A DNA stretch of 64,000 nt, from assembly GCA_030562195.1 (NCBI GenBank), contig CM060203.1, positions 9,004,208 to 9,068,207 on the forward strand, in the 5' to 3' direction. Below, piece after piece: positions 1 to 11,384 of the stretch (within the stretch, counting starts at the first letter, position 1; each line of letters begins with the position of its first letter). The stretch comes from Nipponacmea schrenckii. Lineage: Eukaryota > Mollusca > Gastropoda > Lottiidae. The notes under the pieces were generated by a model. The model searched no databases. It was given only the letters and a program-made list of their open reading frames with translations, and was not told where the DNA came from. A program made the position numbers and the translations under genes.

Positions 1-60
1 GTGGTCTGAATCATAAGTGCCTTAATATGAACATAAAATAAATGAAGCGAAAGTTCATAC

Positions 61-3000
61 TTTTTGGAACGAAGAGAATCTGTGGGAAGAAACACTCCAC
101 AAAGATGATTGCTGATAGACTGGTTGATCTGGTCCAAAGAAACAGATTTATCTCCTGCCCTTTTCTGCAGACGATATAGTATTTCATCATTATATGTTAA
201 TATAATACCATCTGTGAAACTAAAGGAAATTATATAGGATATACTTTTGATCATAATATATAAAAATGTTAGTTAGTTCATTAACAAAGTTGAAAGTATT
301 TTGTCTCATAGTTTGTATTGAATAGATTATATTAATTATCATTGCCTAAAAATATATCTTACTTTTGCAGTGTGGATATTGTTAATAAAGAATTATAATG
401 TTGTAATGGACTGTCACCAGATGAAAATGGAGCAACTGAACAAGACAAAATGTAATTCATTGGATACTCATCTCTTAATAATTCACATAACCGTGAACCT
501 AGACCTATAGAAAGAATAGAATTCATAACAATAAATACAGAGTAGTCAGGGGCGTAGCGTGACCATTTTGACTGGGGGGTGTAACGTCTAAGTTTTACCG
601 ACGAACACATGTAACGTCAAAGTTTTACCGACGCACACGTGTTCTTCCGGGGGCAAAAATAACTTACTCGCACTTTTAAGTATATACATTATACACGAAC
701 GAAATCCATCGTTAAAGCAAATCCTAAACCTTAGAAAACCATATCAATCAGGGGTGTATCTAGAATATGCCTGAGAGGGGGGGACTGAAAGGTGATTTTT
801 CCAAGGCAAGTCCTGCAGGCCAAAGGCCTTCGTATTCGGCCCTTGCAGTGGCGGGGGGTTCGGGTGTCCTTCCCTGGAAAATTTTACAAGTCTTTTCCAC
901 TGGTCCAAATTATCAATTTTCATCGGAAAACCATATGTTTTCTATGTCCTTTTTCGACCTATTCTGCGTTTTACCGACACTCGTTTGTGTTACGGGAGTT
1001 CTCCCCCTGAAATTTTTATAGACTAGGAAACCCAGAGAATACATCTGACGCGATTTTGGAAGTCGTTTCCACCGGTCAAAATTATCAATTTTCATCGGAA
1101 AACCATATGTTTTCTATGTCCTTTTTCGACCTATTCTGCGGTTTACCGACAAGTTCAGTAAAAATCACTTTTTATGTAGACGAACAGTTTTCCGATAACA
1201 TCATAACTGACACAAGGTTTCCACACTTTCGGTCAGCGAATCGGTTTTACCGAAGGCTCTATTTCCCATCCATGACCGTCTATTATCGACCGATTCCGCG
1301 TTTTATCGACAAGTTTTGTAAAAATCACTTTAATGTAGACGAACGGTTTACCGATAACATCTCTATCAGCTCTATCTATGACCTTCTTCTATCGGCCAAT
1401 TCCGCGTTTTACCGACAAATTCAAAAAACAAACAGCTTACCAATAACAAGGGTATCGGTTTACCAATCGGTTTTACCGAAGACTCCAGTCATAACCAACT
1501 TATACCGACCGATTCCGGTAGTTTCAGTAAAAAAAAAAAAACTTTTAATGTTGACAGTTTACTGATAACATCGTAACCAACACAATTGGTTTTACCGACG
1601 GTCCCACCTTGCCGTCTTTTATCGACCGATCATAACCAACACAATGTTTTGACTTTTTAGGTTAATTAATCGGTTTAATCGATCGATTCACCGTTTTACC
1701 GACGGTTCCATCCATGACCCCCTTTTTACCAACCGATTCCGCGTTTTACCGGCGAGTTCAGTAAAAGTGGGTGGGGGGGGGGGGGGTGAGGATACACAGT
1801 TTAAAAGATTTTCATCAAAAAGTATTCATATAGTTGGACATGGTTAAGGATAGGCAAAAACAGGTCAGAATCAACAATGTCTGACTTTCAAGACACGGGC
1901 TGTGGCATTAAAAATATTGATAAAATAATTTAATATCTTACCTGATCCTGTGCCTCCACCTAAACTATGTAATAAAATTACACCATAGTAACTATCACAT
2001 CTACAATATAAATTATCATTGTGAGAATAGTACCTATCACATCTACAATATAAATTATCAGTGTGATAATAGTAACTATCACATCTACAATATAAATTAT
2101 CAATGTAACCATAGTAACTATCACATCTACAATATAAATTATCATTGTGATAATAGTAACTATTACATCTACAAAATAAATTATCATTGTAATAACAGTA
2201 ACTATCACATCTACAATATAAATTATCATTGTGGTAACAGTAGCTATCACAATATAAATTATCATTGTGATAATAGTAACTATCACATATACAAAATAAA
2301 TTATCATTGTAATAATAGTAACTATCACATCTACAATATAAATTATCATTGTGGTAACAGTAGCTATCACAATATAAATTATCATTGTGATAATAGTAAC
2401 TATCACATATACAAAATAAATTATCATTGTAATAATAGTAACTATCACATCTACAATATAAATTATCATTGTGATAATAGTAACTATCACATCTACAAAA
2501 TAAATTATCATTGTAATAATAGTAACTATCACATCTACAATATAAATTATCATAGAGATAATAGTAACTATCTCAACTACAATATGAATTATCATTGCAA
2601 CAATAGTAACTATCACATCTACAACATAAATTATCATTGTGATAACAGTAGCTATCACATCTTCAATATAAATTATCATTGTGTTAATAGTAACTGTCAC
2701 ATCTACAATATAAATTATCATTGTGATAATAGTAACTATCACATCTACAATATAAATTATGATTGTGATAACAGTAGCTATCACATCTACAATATAAATT
2801 ATCATTGTGATAATAGTGACTATCACATTTACAATATGAATTATCTTTGTGATAACAGCAGATACACTGTTATGCTTGAGAGATTACATTGTCATCATAA
2901 ACTCTATTAGTAGTGGGCCAATCCTGAACACCTTATGTGACCAGTTTTGTCAACTCATTGTCACTTTAGTAGAGATAACATAGCATAAACTTATATTGGT

Positions 3001-3828
3001 TATTTGGCTCATTTACTATCACACATAACTTTGGGGAACTACAAGCTTAATCTTACCTTTCAATCTCTTTCCTTAAAGCCTCCTCTGTATCTGTTAAAAT
3101 ATGATCCTCGGATCCTGATGAGAAACCATGGTAACCTAAAGCCCAGTTTGAACCTCTCCCTCTTTTACCACAGATTATATTCTTTTCTCTAATAAATAAT
3201 AAGAAGTTGAAGATAAATATCAGAGGATTCCATGACAAAATGTTGAAAAAAGTTTTAATTTAGAAAAATATCTAGAAATCAACAGTAGTGACACTCATAA
3301 AGAAAAATCAGACAGGTATATCTAATGTATCATAGGTTGTACCTGATATTAAACGAAGATTTTGTCATCTGTGAAATAACCTTGGATTCACTATCAACAT
3401 GTAGAGATCTTATTTCACCTCCAGGACATTTATACGTGTTACTAAAATGTGAAAGGAGAAAAAAAAATGATTCAAATTATTTGTGGTCAGATAGTTTGGA
3501 GTTATTTCCCTTACTCTAGAAAGTCAACTTTTATTGTAATAACATTCATTAAGTATCAGCTCGTAAGTTTTGTCCTGATGTCAAAAATTGACAACACCGT
3601 AACATGTTATCCGCCAGTTATCTGGATAACTATTACCAACATTCAACATTATATGATGAAGCACAGATTGGCTGTCAGCCTCAAAGAATTTCATTTGCCA
3701 ATTTTCTCTTTCGGAATATTCATTTTGGCCCACCTTTGCAATACTTCACTGTCGGAAGTAAGGGTTTTAAAAATACTTTTGCTGACTTGATTTCCACACT
3801 GTCCAACATTTAGGAAAATTGTAGACAT
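61..3828 (-). CDS. Divergent tubulin, probably zeta-tubulin (3' end beyond window)
   Basis: Six exons read on the minus strand: 3828-3637, 3418-3343, 3188-3057, 2000-1942, 504-363 and 219-61; the last ends at a GTATGA donor, so the gene continues outside. Tubulin hallmarks appear in order: an N-terminal VGQCGNQ motif, HVDSESKVISQM (equivalent of VDxEP..V), GRGSNWALGYH, the nucleotide-loop signature GGGTGSG split over exons 4 and 5, then SPLQHYNSLL and DGIILTYNDEILYRL. The sequence is far from alpha, beta and gamma tubulin. It fits the delta/zeta group, and VAPFSSGDSPLQHYNSLL favours zeta, a centriole and basal-body tubulin; that choice rests on recall of the family, not an alignment. All phases agree except in exon 1, where the start frame meets TGA at 3693-3691 while similarity continues in another frame (one base short). 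It is therefore either a base error or a damaged gene. Its start faces the dehydratase gene 2.5 kb away. Confidence 0.82.
547..1786 (+). mobile_element. hAT-like non-autonomous element, truncated copy
   Basis: It begins CAGGGGCGTAGCGT and matches, in opposite orientation, the complete element at 32689-34085. It has the same GTTTTACCGAC-rich tandem units and the duplicated block reading TTTTCATCGGAAAACCATAT. The far end runs into a G-rich stretch near 1770-1786 and the closing inverted repeat is missing, so this copy looks truncated or degraded. It lies in the tubulin intron between exons 4 and 5. It encodes no transposase; its short open frames are by-products of the repeats. Confidence 0.8.
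1985..2870. repeat. 42-bp minisatellite built on a splice acceptor
   Basis: About 20 head-to-tail units of 42 bp, with a few shortened ones, fill the 3' end of tubulin intron 3 and run into the first 15 bases of exon 4. On the minus strand each unit reads TTTATATTGTAG followed by ATGTGATAGTTACTAT, which is the acceptor and start of exon 4 itself. Units vary by a few substitutions. Because 42 is a multiple of three, long open frames arise on both strands, but these are repeat artefacts. Confidence 0.93.
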
Positions 3829-6304
3829 TTTCCGGGTTCTAATTCGTTCAGAGAAGTTTTAGGTAAAAATTATTGAAATTGTTAACACCGGAAGTAAACA
3901 AAGAGCTTAGTCCTTTCTTGTCTTTTTCTTTAAAGAGTTTGGACTAATAATTTCTTTCTGTCATTAAAAATGTAATTTAATCTAGAAGATTTGTTCAAAA
4001 TAGTCCTAAATGAATTATTTTACTATCATACGCGTATTTTTTTCCTCAGGATTTTTTAAATATCATATCGTACAATAATTTTTGAAATGACAGCTCCCAA
4101 CATATGAAGTGGGCGTGGCACTTGACCTACACCACTAAAACATTGAGTGATGGCAAGCATACATGTGCACATTTAACAATTGTAATTCTTCAGATAGTTG
4201 TATTGGGAGAGAAATAGCCAGTTAGTGAGCTGTTGTTTCATGGTTAGTAACCTGGAACTTGTGACCAAACATTTGTGAATACGAGTTGTGAGCACTATTT
4301 CTTATTCCTCTTAATAAACATTATAGCCTAATTTTATGACCTCAGATAGCCCCCTAGACGTTTTAAACATCTCTCATGTGACAACAGTTTGCTAAATTAG
4401 CCATCAACTTTACCAGACCTCTATTTGTAAAAGCTACCAAATCAAGCCCATTGGGTCTGAGGTAGCCTATACCAGTGTTATAGTTAGGATGGGGGTGGGG
4501 GTTGTGTATAATGCGTCCTATAGGATGTTACCCCATTAATTCCTCACCTCAACAAATTAAACTCACGCTGCAAAATTCCTTTCATTCTATTATTTATCAT
4601 GATGCTATCAACAGCCCCCACAACAAATTAAGAACATATGTTTTTGTCAAACCCTTCATTTCCACTCCATCTCAATAGCTAAAACATATCAAAAACCTAA
4701 AATATAAAACAGCATTGACCTCATTGAGACTTAGTACACGTCAATTTGAATTTGAGAGAGGTCGGTACAGATAAATTCCTGTTGATAAACGTATATCTTA
4801 ACAATGTGATTTATCACTTGTCAAAGATGAATACCATTTCCTTCTGATATGTCTACCATTTCAAATTTAAATATTCCTCTATCATTTCAGGCTCTTTTTG
4901 ATCCGCCTACTTTTGTTTGTCTATAGCTCTTCCAAATTTTTTTTCCCACTAGAATCCAGAAGTAAATAGGTTTTTGTTTTTCCATGTTGAGTGAATTAAT
5001 TTAAAAGAATTAGAACTGAATTGCTTATGCCATGTTGCTTATATCTTTTGTGTTTTATAATGTTTACCGAGAAAGAGTCTTATAAGGAATACAATACCAA
5101 CTGTCTTACGTGATATAGTCTATCATGCTTTTGCATAAATTTATATTTTTTCCTTAACTTTTCATACCCATACTAAACGGTGTGCAATTATTTTTATGCA
5201 TTTTTGTTTCGTTTTGTTATTATATTGCTTTATTTCTATCTGTATATATACAACTATAAATTGCGTCGGTGTGTCATACTTGTATCTTGTATTATCTTAT
5301 CTTGAATTATTATATATCATGAAGTATGCTGGTGAACAATACAATAAATATCTATCTATCTATTCGGGTAAATGTGTTTTTTTTGGGTTTTTTTTTTTGG
5401 AACAGAAAATACATAGAAACCTTTTCCCGTCTTATATCATATGTTGGTTACGCTTATTCGGGACGATTTACACGAAGGTGAAATCGACCCTCATTCTTAT
5501 ATACACTAGTTTGTATTAAGGCCTAAAAATTAAGCATTATTGAAAGATTTGTGTTCTCAGTTCATTTCGTTGAGTTTCAGAAACTTTGCCAACTTATATC
5601 CACCAGACCTATTTAATACTCTTGACACATAATGTCTGAGCGATACGCAGATGTGACACGATAGTCCAGCTTTTATCGAGACTTTTATCTACTCAAGGTG
5701 TATGAGTTAGCCGCAGGGTTTTTCATTCAAGTGCTTCATATTTATTTGTCAGTGAAGTAAATTAGGAGTTTGGAAACAGAAGTGACTAATTTACTGGTAT
5801 ACTGGTATATTATGAATTTTCGGACTGTCTTGTCCAGATCTTGATAAGTCGAATATTTCTAATTATTTATGTTTTCAATTTCAAAAGCCAAACAGGACCT
5901 CACAATTTGGTCTGTTTATTTCAGTATATATACACACAAGCCAAAAGTCGGTTTCATAGTAATCGTAATCGATTCAGTTGAAGGCTCAACAAATATCACA
6001 ATAGCTATAGGATGGTGTTAAATCTAATTTCCTCTCCTGTAAACTTGATAAACTAAAAACACCTAATAAATGACAAAACACTTGGACCATAACGTGATGT
6101 TGATTTTAATATACATTATGTTATAAAATATATTTGAGTTGTTATTGGATGCCTGGCTATCTCAGGGAACCTAAACAAATGATAATTGATATTCCAGCTC
6201 AACAAGGACAAAGGGCTACTCATTGTGTACTGGTATAGAGAAAACATAGTCATACTACAATACCTAGTTGACAGTTTTACTTTATTCGCAACTTATTTAC
6301 TAAG
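3829..6304. other. Intergenic region between divergent tubulin and dehydratase genes
   Basis: About 2.5 kb separates the two start codons, which point away from each other. I see AT-rich unique sequence with homopolymer runs and a short GG/T-rich stretch near 4490-4505. No convincing exon, RNA gene or transposon terminus was found. Both promoters should lie here, but no TATA box, CCAAT box or X-box could be assigned with confidence. Confidence 0.5.
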
Positions 6305-9300
6305 ATGTCTAAACAACCAAAAACCACTCAAGATTTACCGACACCGTGTTTGCTAATCGACAAAGAGATTTTGAACAGAAATGCGGAGAAAATGTTGCAC
6401 ACAGCCAAAAGTCTTGGAGTGCAGCTCCGACCTCACATGAAAACCCAAAAGACTTTGTAAGTACACTGTATTATAATTTTCCTTGTTGTAGAATATGTTA
6501 CCTTAGGGCACAGAGAGTTATACAAAGTGTTCAACGGGAGGGAATCTATATCTTATTCAAATCGGCCGAATTGTTTCAGTATTAAATGTAATTTTATCAC
6601 CATTGTCTTCGACTGTCTTTTACATAGTTTATCTCCAACATTATTTAATGGCAGATTGCATGAAAATCTTGACTTCGCAATGAAATAAGTAAGTAAACTA
6701 AATCTGTTATTTCATATCCAGAGAAATTGGGGAGCTCATGACTGGTGGAACCAAATCAACTATCTGTGTATCAACAGTCAATGAAGCACTATTTTTTTCT
6801 AAAGGAGGTTTTAAAGATATTTTATATGCTGTGCCAATATCAGAACATAAGATACAAATGTAAGTAAAACTTAAACTTTATCAGCCAATTTCTAGCATAT
6901 TTGTATGACTTGAGGGAGGTAACTTCTGGAGGTCTTACCGTATATTGTGTACAATATAGAATAAATGATTCGTTTTCGTTCAACAGAATCGAATTGAAAC
7001 ACCTCCTTTGTTTTTCTACAACTGTTGAAAATGCACCGTAACATTACCCACAAAACAATCTCGCTTTTTACTCCCAGTAATCGGAATTGATGTTAATTTT
7101 TCTCAACCACCAACAATGACTTTCATTGTAACAAGCATATTTTCCACGGGTTGTTTGTTAATGCAGGTTTTTCTGTAAAGGATTTAGCCGAAATTCGGTT
7201 ATATTGCAGATGTCAGAAATTGATTAAAGAAGGAGTAGATTTAAAGCTAATGTTTACCAGTTATTATGGAGTTGAATGTATGAAAAGAAACCCCAGGCCT
7301 GATGGTACCAAATGGTCGGCTGTTTTAGAGGTTGATTGTGGTTATGGTCGAAGTAAGTTAGCCCAGAACCGCTTAGACCATTTTGAGTTGGCCTAATTTG
7401 TTTAACAGCCAGTGACATTGAATTTTCATATTAGAGATTAGGCAAATTCCCTTGTCCACTTCTCAAAACTTCGAAATACCACCAGCTTTAAAGGGTATTT
7501 TGTTCCTCAGATCTTTGTTTTTGACGAGAAAAAATAGCAAAGAATTCACTAACATTCATATACATTCCTTGACTTTATTTCAGCCGGAGTTGAGTTTGAA
7601 AGTGACGAATTATTAGGAATCGCCAAGTCTGCATGGGAAGCAGACAACATCGATTTCATGGGATTGTATACCCATTGTGGTGATACATACGATGCGCAGA
7701 ATATTGACGGAATACAAAAGATTAATGACAGAACATCCGATCGACTGAACGAAGCAGCTAAACGGTGAGTAATTTGATCAATTATAACGCATTCAGAACA
7801 TTGCAGGTATTAGTTATTGTTGTGTAGCACAAATTATGCCTCTGCACAATGTGAATGACAACAAATTTATATGTCGTAAAGGGGACTATATTTAATCATT
7901 TATTGTAATTGGTTGCTGTGTTTGTGGTCACATTTCGATATTGTGGCCTGTCGTATCTCGATTTAACAGCACTGGTAGAAGTTGACACAATGGGCTAATT
8001 CAGTTCCTCAAAACTATCACGAAATTATGCTGGAGACCCTGAAGATTTGAAGTTGGGTCCTCTTATTTTCTCTTCATATATATATTTTTTTAATCTTATA
8101 TCAATCGAATAGAGATGTTCTAATGATACCAGTTTGTCCCAAAGAATTTCCTCGTTCTATAAGGCTACAAATCATTGCGAGATAGAAATTAATGCGTTAA
8201 ATGCGACTTATCCGCGATCGCATTATATTGTATCCGCATTTTTAAGTACATATTCCCAAGTGAATTTTATGGAGTTCAAATATGGCTGACATAAGTGAAC
8301 ATCGATATATAAGTTAAGTATTTAAATTGAGACCGGGTGGGATTAAGTAATTAGGTAATTATCTCTAAATTTGAAGCTGATTGGTAATCAATGACGTTAA
8401 AAAAACAAAAGATTTTCACACTTGACTATTTAAGATAAAATCTTGATCTTCATTCATTAATCACTTAAGAATTTTGATATTAAAAAATGCGACACCTATC
8501 GCGGATCGCATTAATTTGTACTCGAATTTTAGTCTCTATACCCAATGTCGCATTAATTTGTTGACGCATTAATTTCTAGCCTTACAGTAATCAGTATAAT
8601 TCATTAGATTCGACTCGAAACAATAGGAGAAATTTCAACTTTTATCTTGACAAAATTGTCAAACGGACGGCAGCCCAAGTTTTTCAGTGCCTTTTTGAAG
8701 TTGGTTCGAATTTCAGATTAACTGATAATGGCATCAAGTGTTCAGTTATTAGTACCGGAAGTACTCCAGGATGTAATCAACCCACTCCTAAAATGGCAAA
8801 TCTAACGGAATTTCACCCTGGTTGTTATATATTTAATGGTAATTATATCAGTTAATTATTTATTAATCCTAAAAGCATATAGAGACACTAAATCAAACAA
8901 CATACGTCAGTGGCAAAACCAGTTACTGGCTGGCTCCACAGAACTTGTTAAGTCAGATTGTAACTATATTTAAGGTCAGTTTCCAAATACCACTTGCAGT
9001 AATATTCATGCATATTTTAGAGAAGCATAATTCTGGAGTTATGAATGATGATTTTTAAACCTTATTGAAAATTTCAGATCTTTCAATGACGATGAATGGA
9101 GCAAATTTGATAACAGACGTAGCAATCAGAGTTGCTACCCGGGTTATAGATCATAAAAAATCTAAAAACTTTCTCATCATTGACTGTGGTTTTACGGCTT
9201 TGAGTCTTGATGGACTACAAGATGGCGTGGGATATGAAGGAATGTGTTCATTCCAGGGTCATCCTGAACTAAAGTAAGTGTTTCAGTATTTGGCCGTCGC

Positions 9301-9793
9301 CATCTATATCACGATCATTGTTAACAACTAAAATGTTACCTAATGTGATCCAACTATAAATTATATATTATTTCAGGCTAAAACAAATGACCCAGGAACT
9401 AGGCAAGGTATCAGCAGCCTCTGGGACTATTGATTTAAACAAATATCCAATTGGTACCATGTTGTTTATATATCCTTGGCACGTAAGTAACATTTTCAGG
9501 TATAGTTTTTCTGCTAGGGTTTTGGTAGTAAAACAAATAACCCTATACAAATTTACATAATTAAGAAATCCAAAGTTTTCAAATCCCCCCAAATGTATAG
9601 TTAATAACCATGGGCCTATTCGTGAAATAAACTGACCAAATAATAGTTTCGTGCGTTTTTTTCAATATGATTCAACAATTTCATCAGTTAAATTTTATTT
9701 TAGGCTTGTCATACAGCGGCTTTACACCCAGTTTACTATGTACACGATGGTGATAATATCACTGATACTTATAAACCAACACGTGGATGGTGA
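6305..9793 (+). CDS. DSD1: D-serine dehydratase-like PLP enzyme (D-threo-3-hydroxyaspartate dehydratase family)
   Basis: Eight exons join in phase to 375 aa: 6305-6456, 6722-6859, 7210-7352, 7584-7764, 8717-8838, 9078-9273, 9377-9482 and 9704-9793. This matches the length of vertebrate D-serine dehydratase (about 376 aa). The family has an alanine-racemase-like N-terminal barrel and removes ammonia from D-serine or D-threo-3-hydroxyaspartate using PLP and zinc. Visible hallmarks are the PLP lysine K46 in LRPHMKTQKT, the barrel segment CGDTYDAQNI, the phosphate-site-like STGSTPGCNQPTP, and the C-terminal zinc ligands H346 and C348 in PWHACHTAALHP. The ATG at 6305 is the first in frame and gives the expected start DLPTPCLLID. 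The exon 3 acceptor (7209/7210) was chosen because it alone keeps the frame open; an upstream AG would break it. A MITE lies in intron 4. The exact substrate, D-Ser or D-threo-hydroxyAsp, cannot be told from sequence. Confidence 0.93.
8160..8584. mobile_element. Short inverted-repeat element (MITE-like) in dehydratase intron 4
   Basis: The left end TAAGGCTA, then after a 17-base interruption GAAATTAATGCGT, is mirrored on the right by ACGCATTAATTTC then TAGCCTTA. Inside, TAATGCG/CGCATTA words and CGCGATCGCATTA recur in both orientations, so the element could form a long hairpin. It is 425 bp, has no coding capacity, and has no clear target duplication beyond a possible TA. The family is not recognised. 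Confidence 0.55.
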
Positions 9794-11384
9794 AGTGTTA
9801 TTAGACTTTGTGATCATTATACGCTTCTGTGGGATTTCTGAACATAATTATCCATTATGCTTTCGCTTGTAAAAGGGCCATATTAAATATTTCATAAGCA
9901 TACACGCAGTTTAATTCGTGTCTTCTAGTCATGACTGCCTCACATTTTTAAGGTGTGAATTCTAAGTCATAACTATGCTTGCCTAAATATTATCCACAAC
10001 TATGTCAAATGTTATAAAAAATGATTTTATTTTAAGTATAAGTATTGTCATTTATATTTTATAAAAATTTGTACAACCATCAAAATTGAAAATGAAGTAA
10101 AAGAAAAATTATTTACAAATTAATATTATGATAGAGACGACGTCATTCCTTATAGAAGTACACGATACTAGTACTGTAAACCTTGATTGTCTCTTGAAAT
10201 ATTCAGACCATGTGCAACATGCAACATACATGTACCTGTCATTTATAACAGCACTGGTGCTTCAATATATCTTTTGAATAATGGTCCAGGTGTTATTTCA
10301 TATTTTAAACTTAACACTATAAAGCATTAGATTTGATACATGAATTAATTAGAAATAGTATAATTTGAGTATTTTTCTGTGACCATGTCTGGCCATGAAC
10401 ACGAACAAAAGATAATATAACACGAATTTCATGGCAATATTCAATGGAATATAAATAATTGGAAAAACCCCTTGAACACAAATATAGACTGTTTTAAGTA
10501 AGATAGCTTAACAAAATTCACATGGTTAGACACAAGAGCAAAACTTTTCAATTTATTTATCAAAAATAATTCTAATTCCAAACTCTGATTCTTAAGTGCA
10601 AAAATAGCTTTTGTAAGCATAAGAAAAAACACCGTTAAGCAATTGAATAGCCATCATTTTTTTAAGAATAAAAAGGGAATATCAATTCTGTGTTTATAAG
10701 AACATGATAGCTTTAAAATGCCACACTTATTACTAAGAAATTGCATAGATTTTTTTTACAGTGAATATGCAGTAGTATAAAAAAATTGCCTGAATATTAC
10801 AGGGTTAAATCTGTTAATACAAATATTCATTGACGAATAACAAATAAAAAATAATAATTGCAAAATACAGTTGACGAATTGTTGCATAACTATAGTTAAC
10901 TTAAACGATAACAATTTGGCATAATAATAGTGTTTCATCAAACATTATTGCAAGACCTCGACTTTGCAGAATAATCCATGTACGATGGAATATTTAAAAA
11001 GCAGGAATACGTTATAGCACTGTCAGATATCACACCTTAATCCCAAAGTTGAATTTTTCTGCGCTTGAATCCTCATTGCTGTCAATACTTGGGTTAAACA
11101 AATTAAAACAATTGAGTAATGCTGTTAATTATGGGACAAATACTAAATATATCGGGGATTTCAATACATTAGGGATTTATCAACAATAAATGCTTACTTT
11201 GGATGGCAGTAACTAGATACTATGGGTGATTGTATGTTAATGAACTATCATTTACTAGGTATGCCTCAACCAACCAGTTCATCTATGATCATGTACAAAT
11301 GGAAGCAAGCGTAGATCCTAATCTTATATCTAATGTTCAGTTAATATTGGAATGAACTGTTTGTTAGTTGCAAGACAATGGCCT
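9794..11384. other. Convergent 3' intergenic region
   Basis: This 1.6 kb lies between the stop codons of the plus-strand dehydratase and the minus-strand proton channel. It must hold both 3' UTRs. The sequence is AT-rich and unique, with several AATAAA-like words on both strands, and I see no further gene. Confidence 0.5.

Noticed and set aside
767..1565. Open frames of 60-169 codons near the left end
   Set aside because: They fall within the hAT-like non-autonomous element and recur in its other copy with no transposase similarity.
1978..2826. 282-codon open frame on the minus strand rich in MIIYIVDVIVTII
   Set aside because: It is the 42-bp minisatellite read in a frame divisible by three; the real exon uses another frame.
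1985..2870. Possible CRISPR-like array because of regular short repeats
   Set aside because: Units are contiguous and degenerate, with no unique spacers, in an animal gene's intron.
2584..2910. 108-codon plus-strand frame rich in NYH and CDNS
   Set aside because: Same minisatellite read on the opposite strand.
3604..3813. 69-codon plus-strand frame
   Set aside because: It is the reverse strand of tubulin exon 1, which encodes the GQCGNQ motif.
7151..7209. Upstream extension of dehydratase exon 3 (acceptor after TTAATGCAG)
   Set aside because: Using that acceptor brings the joined frame into an early stop; the acceptor at 7209/7210 keeps the frame and family alignment.
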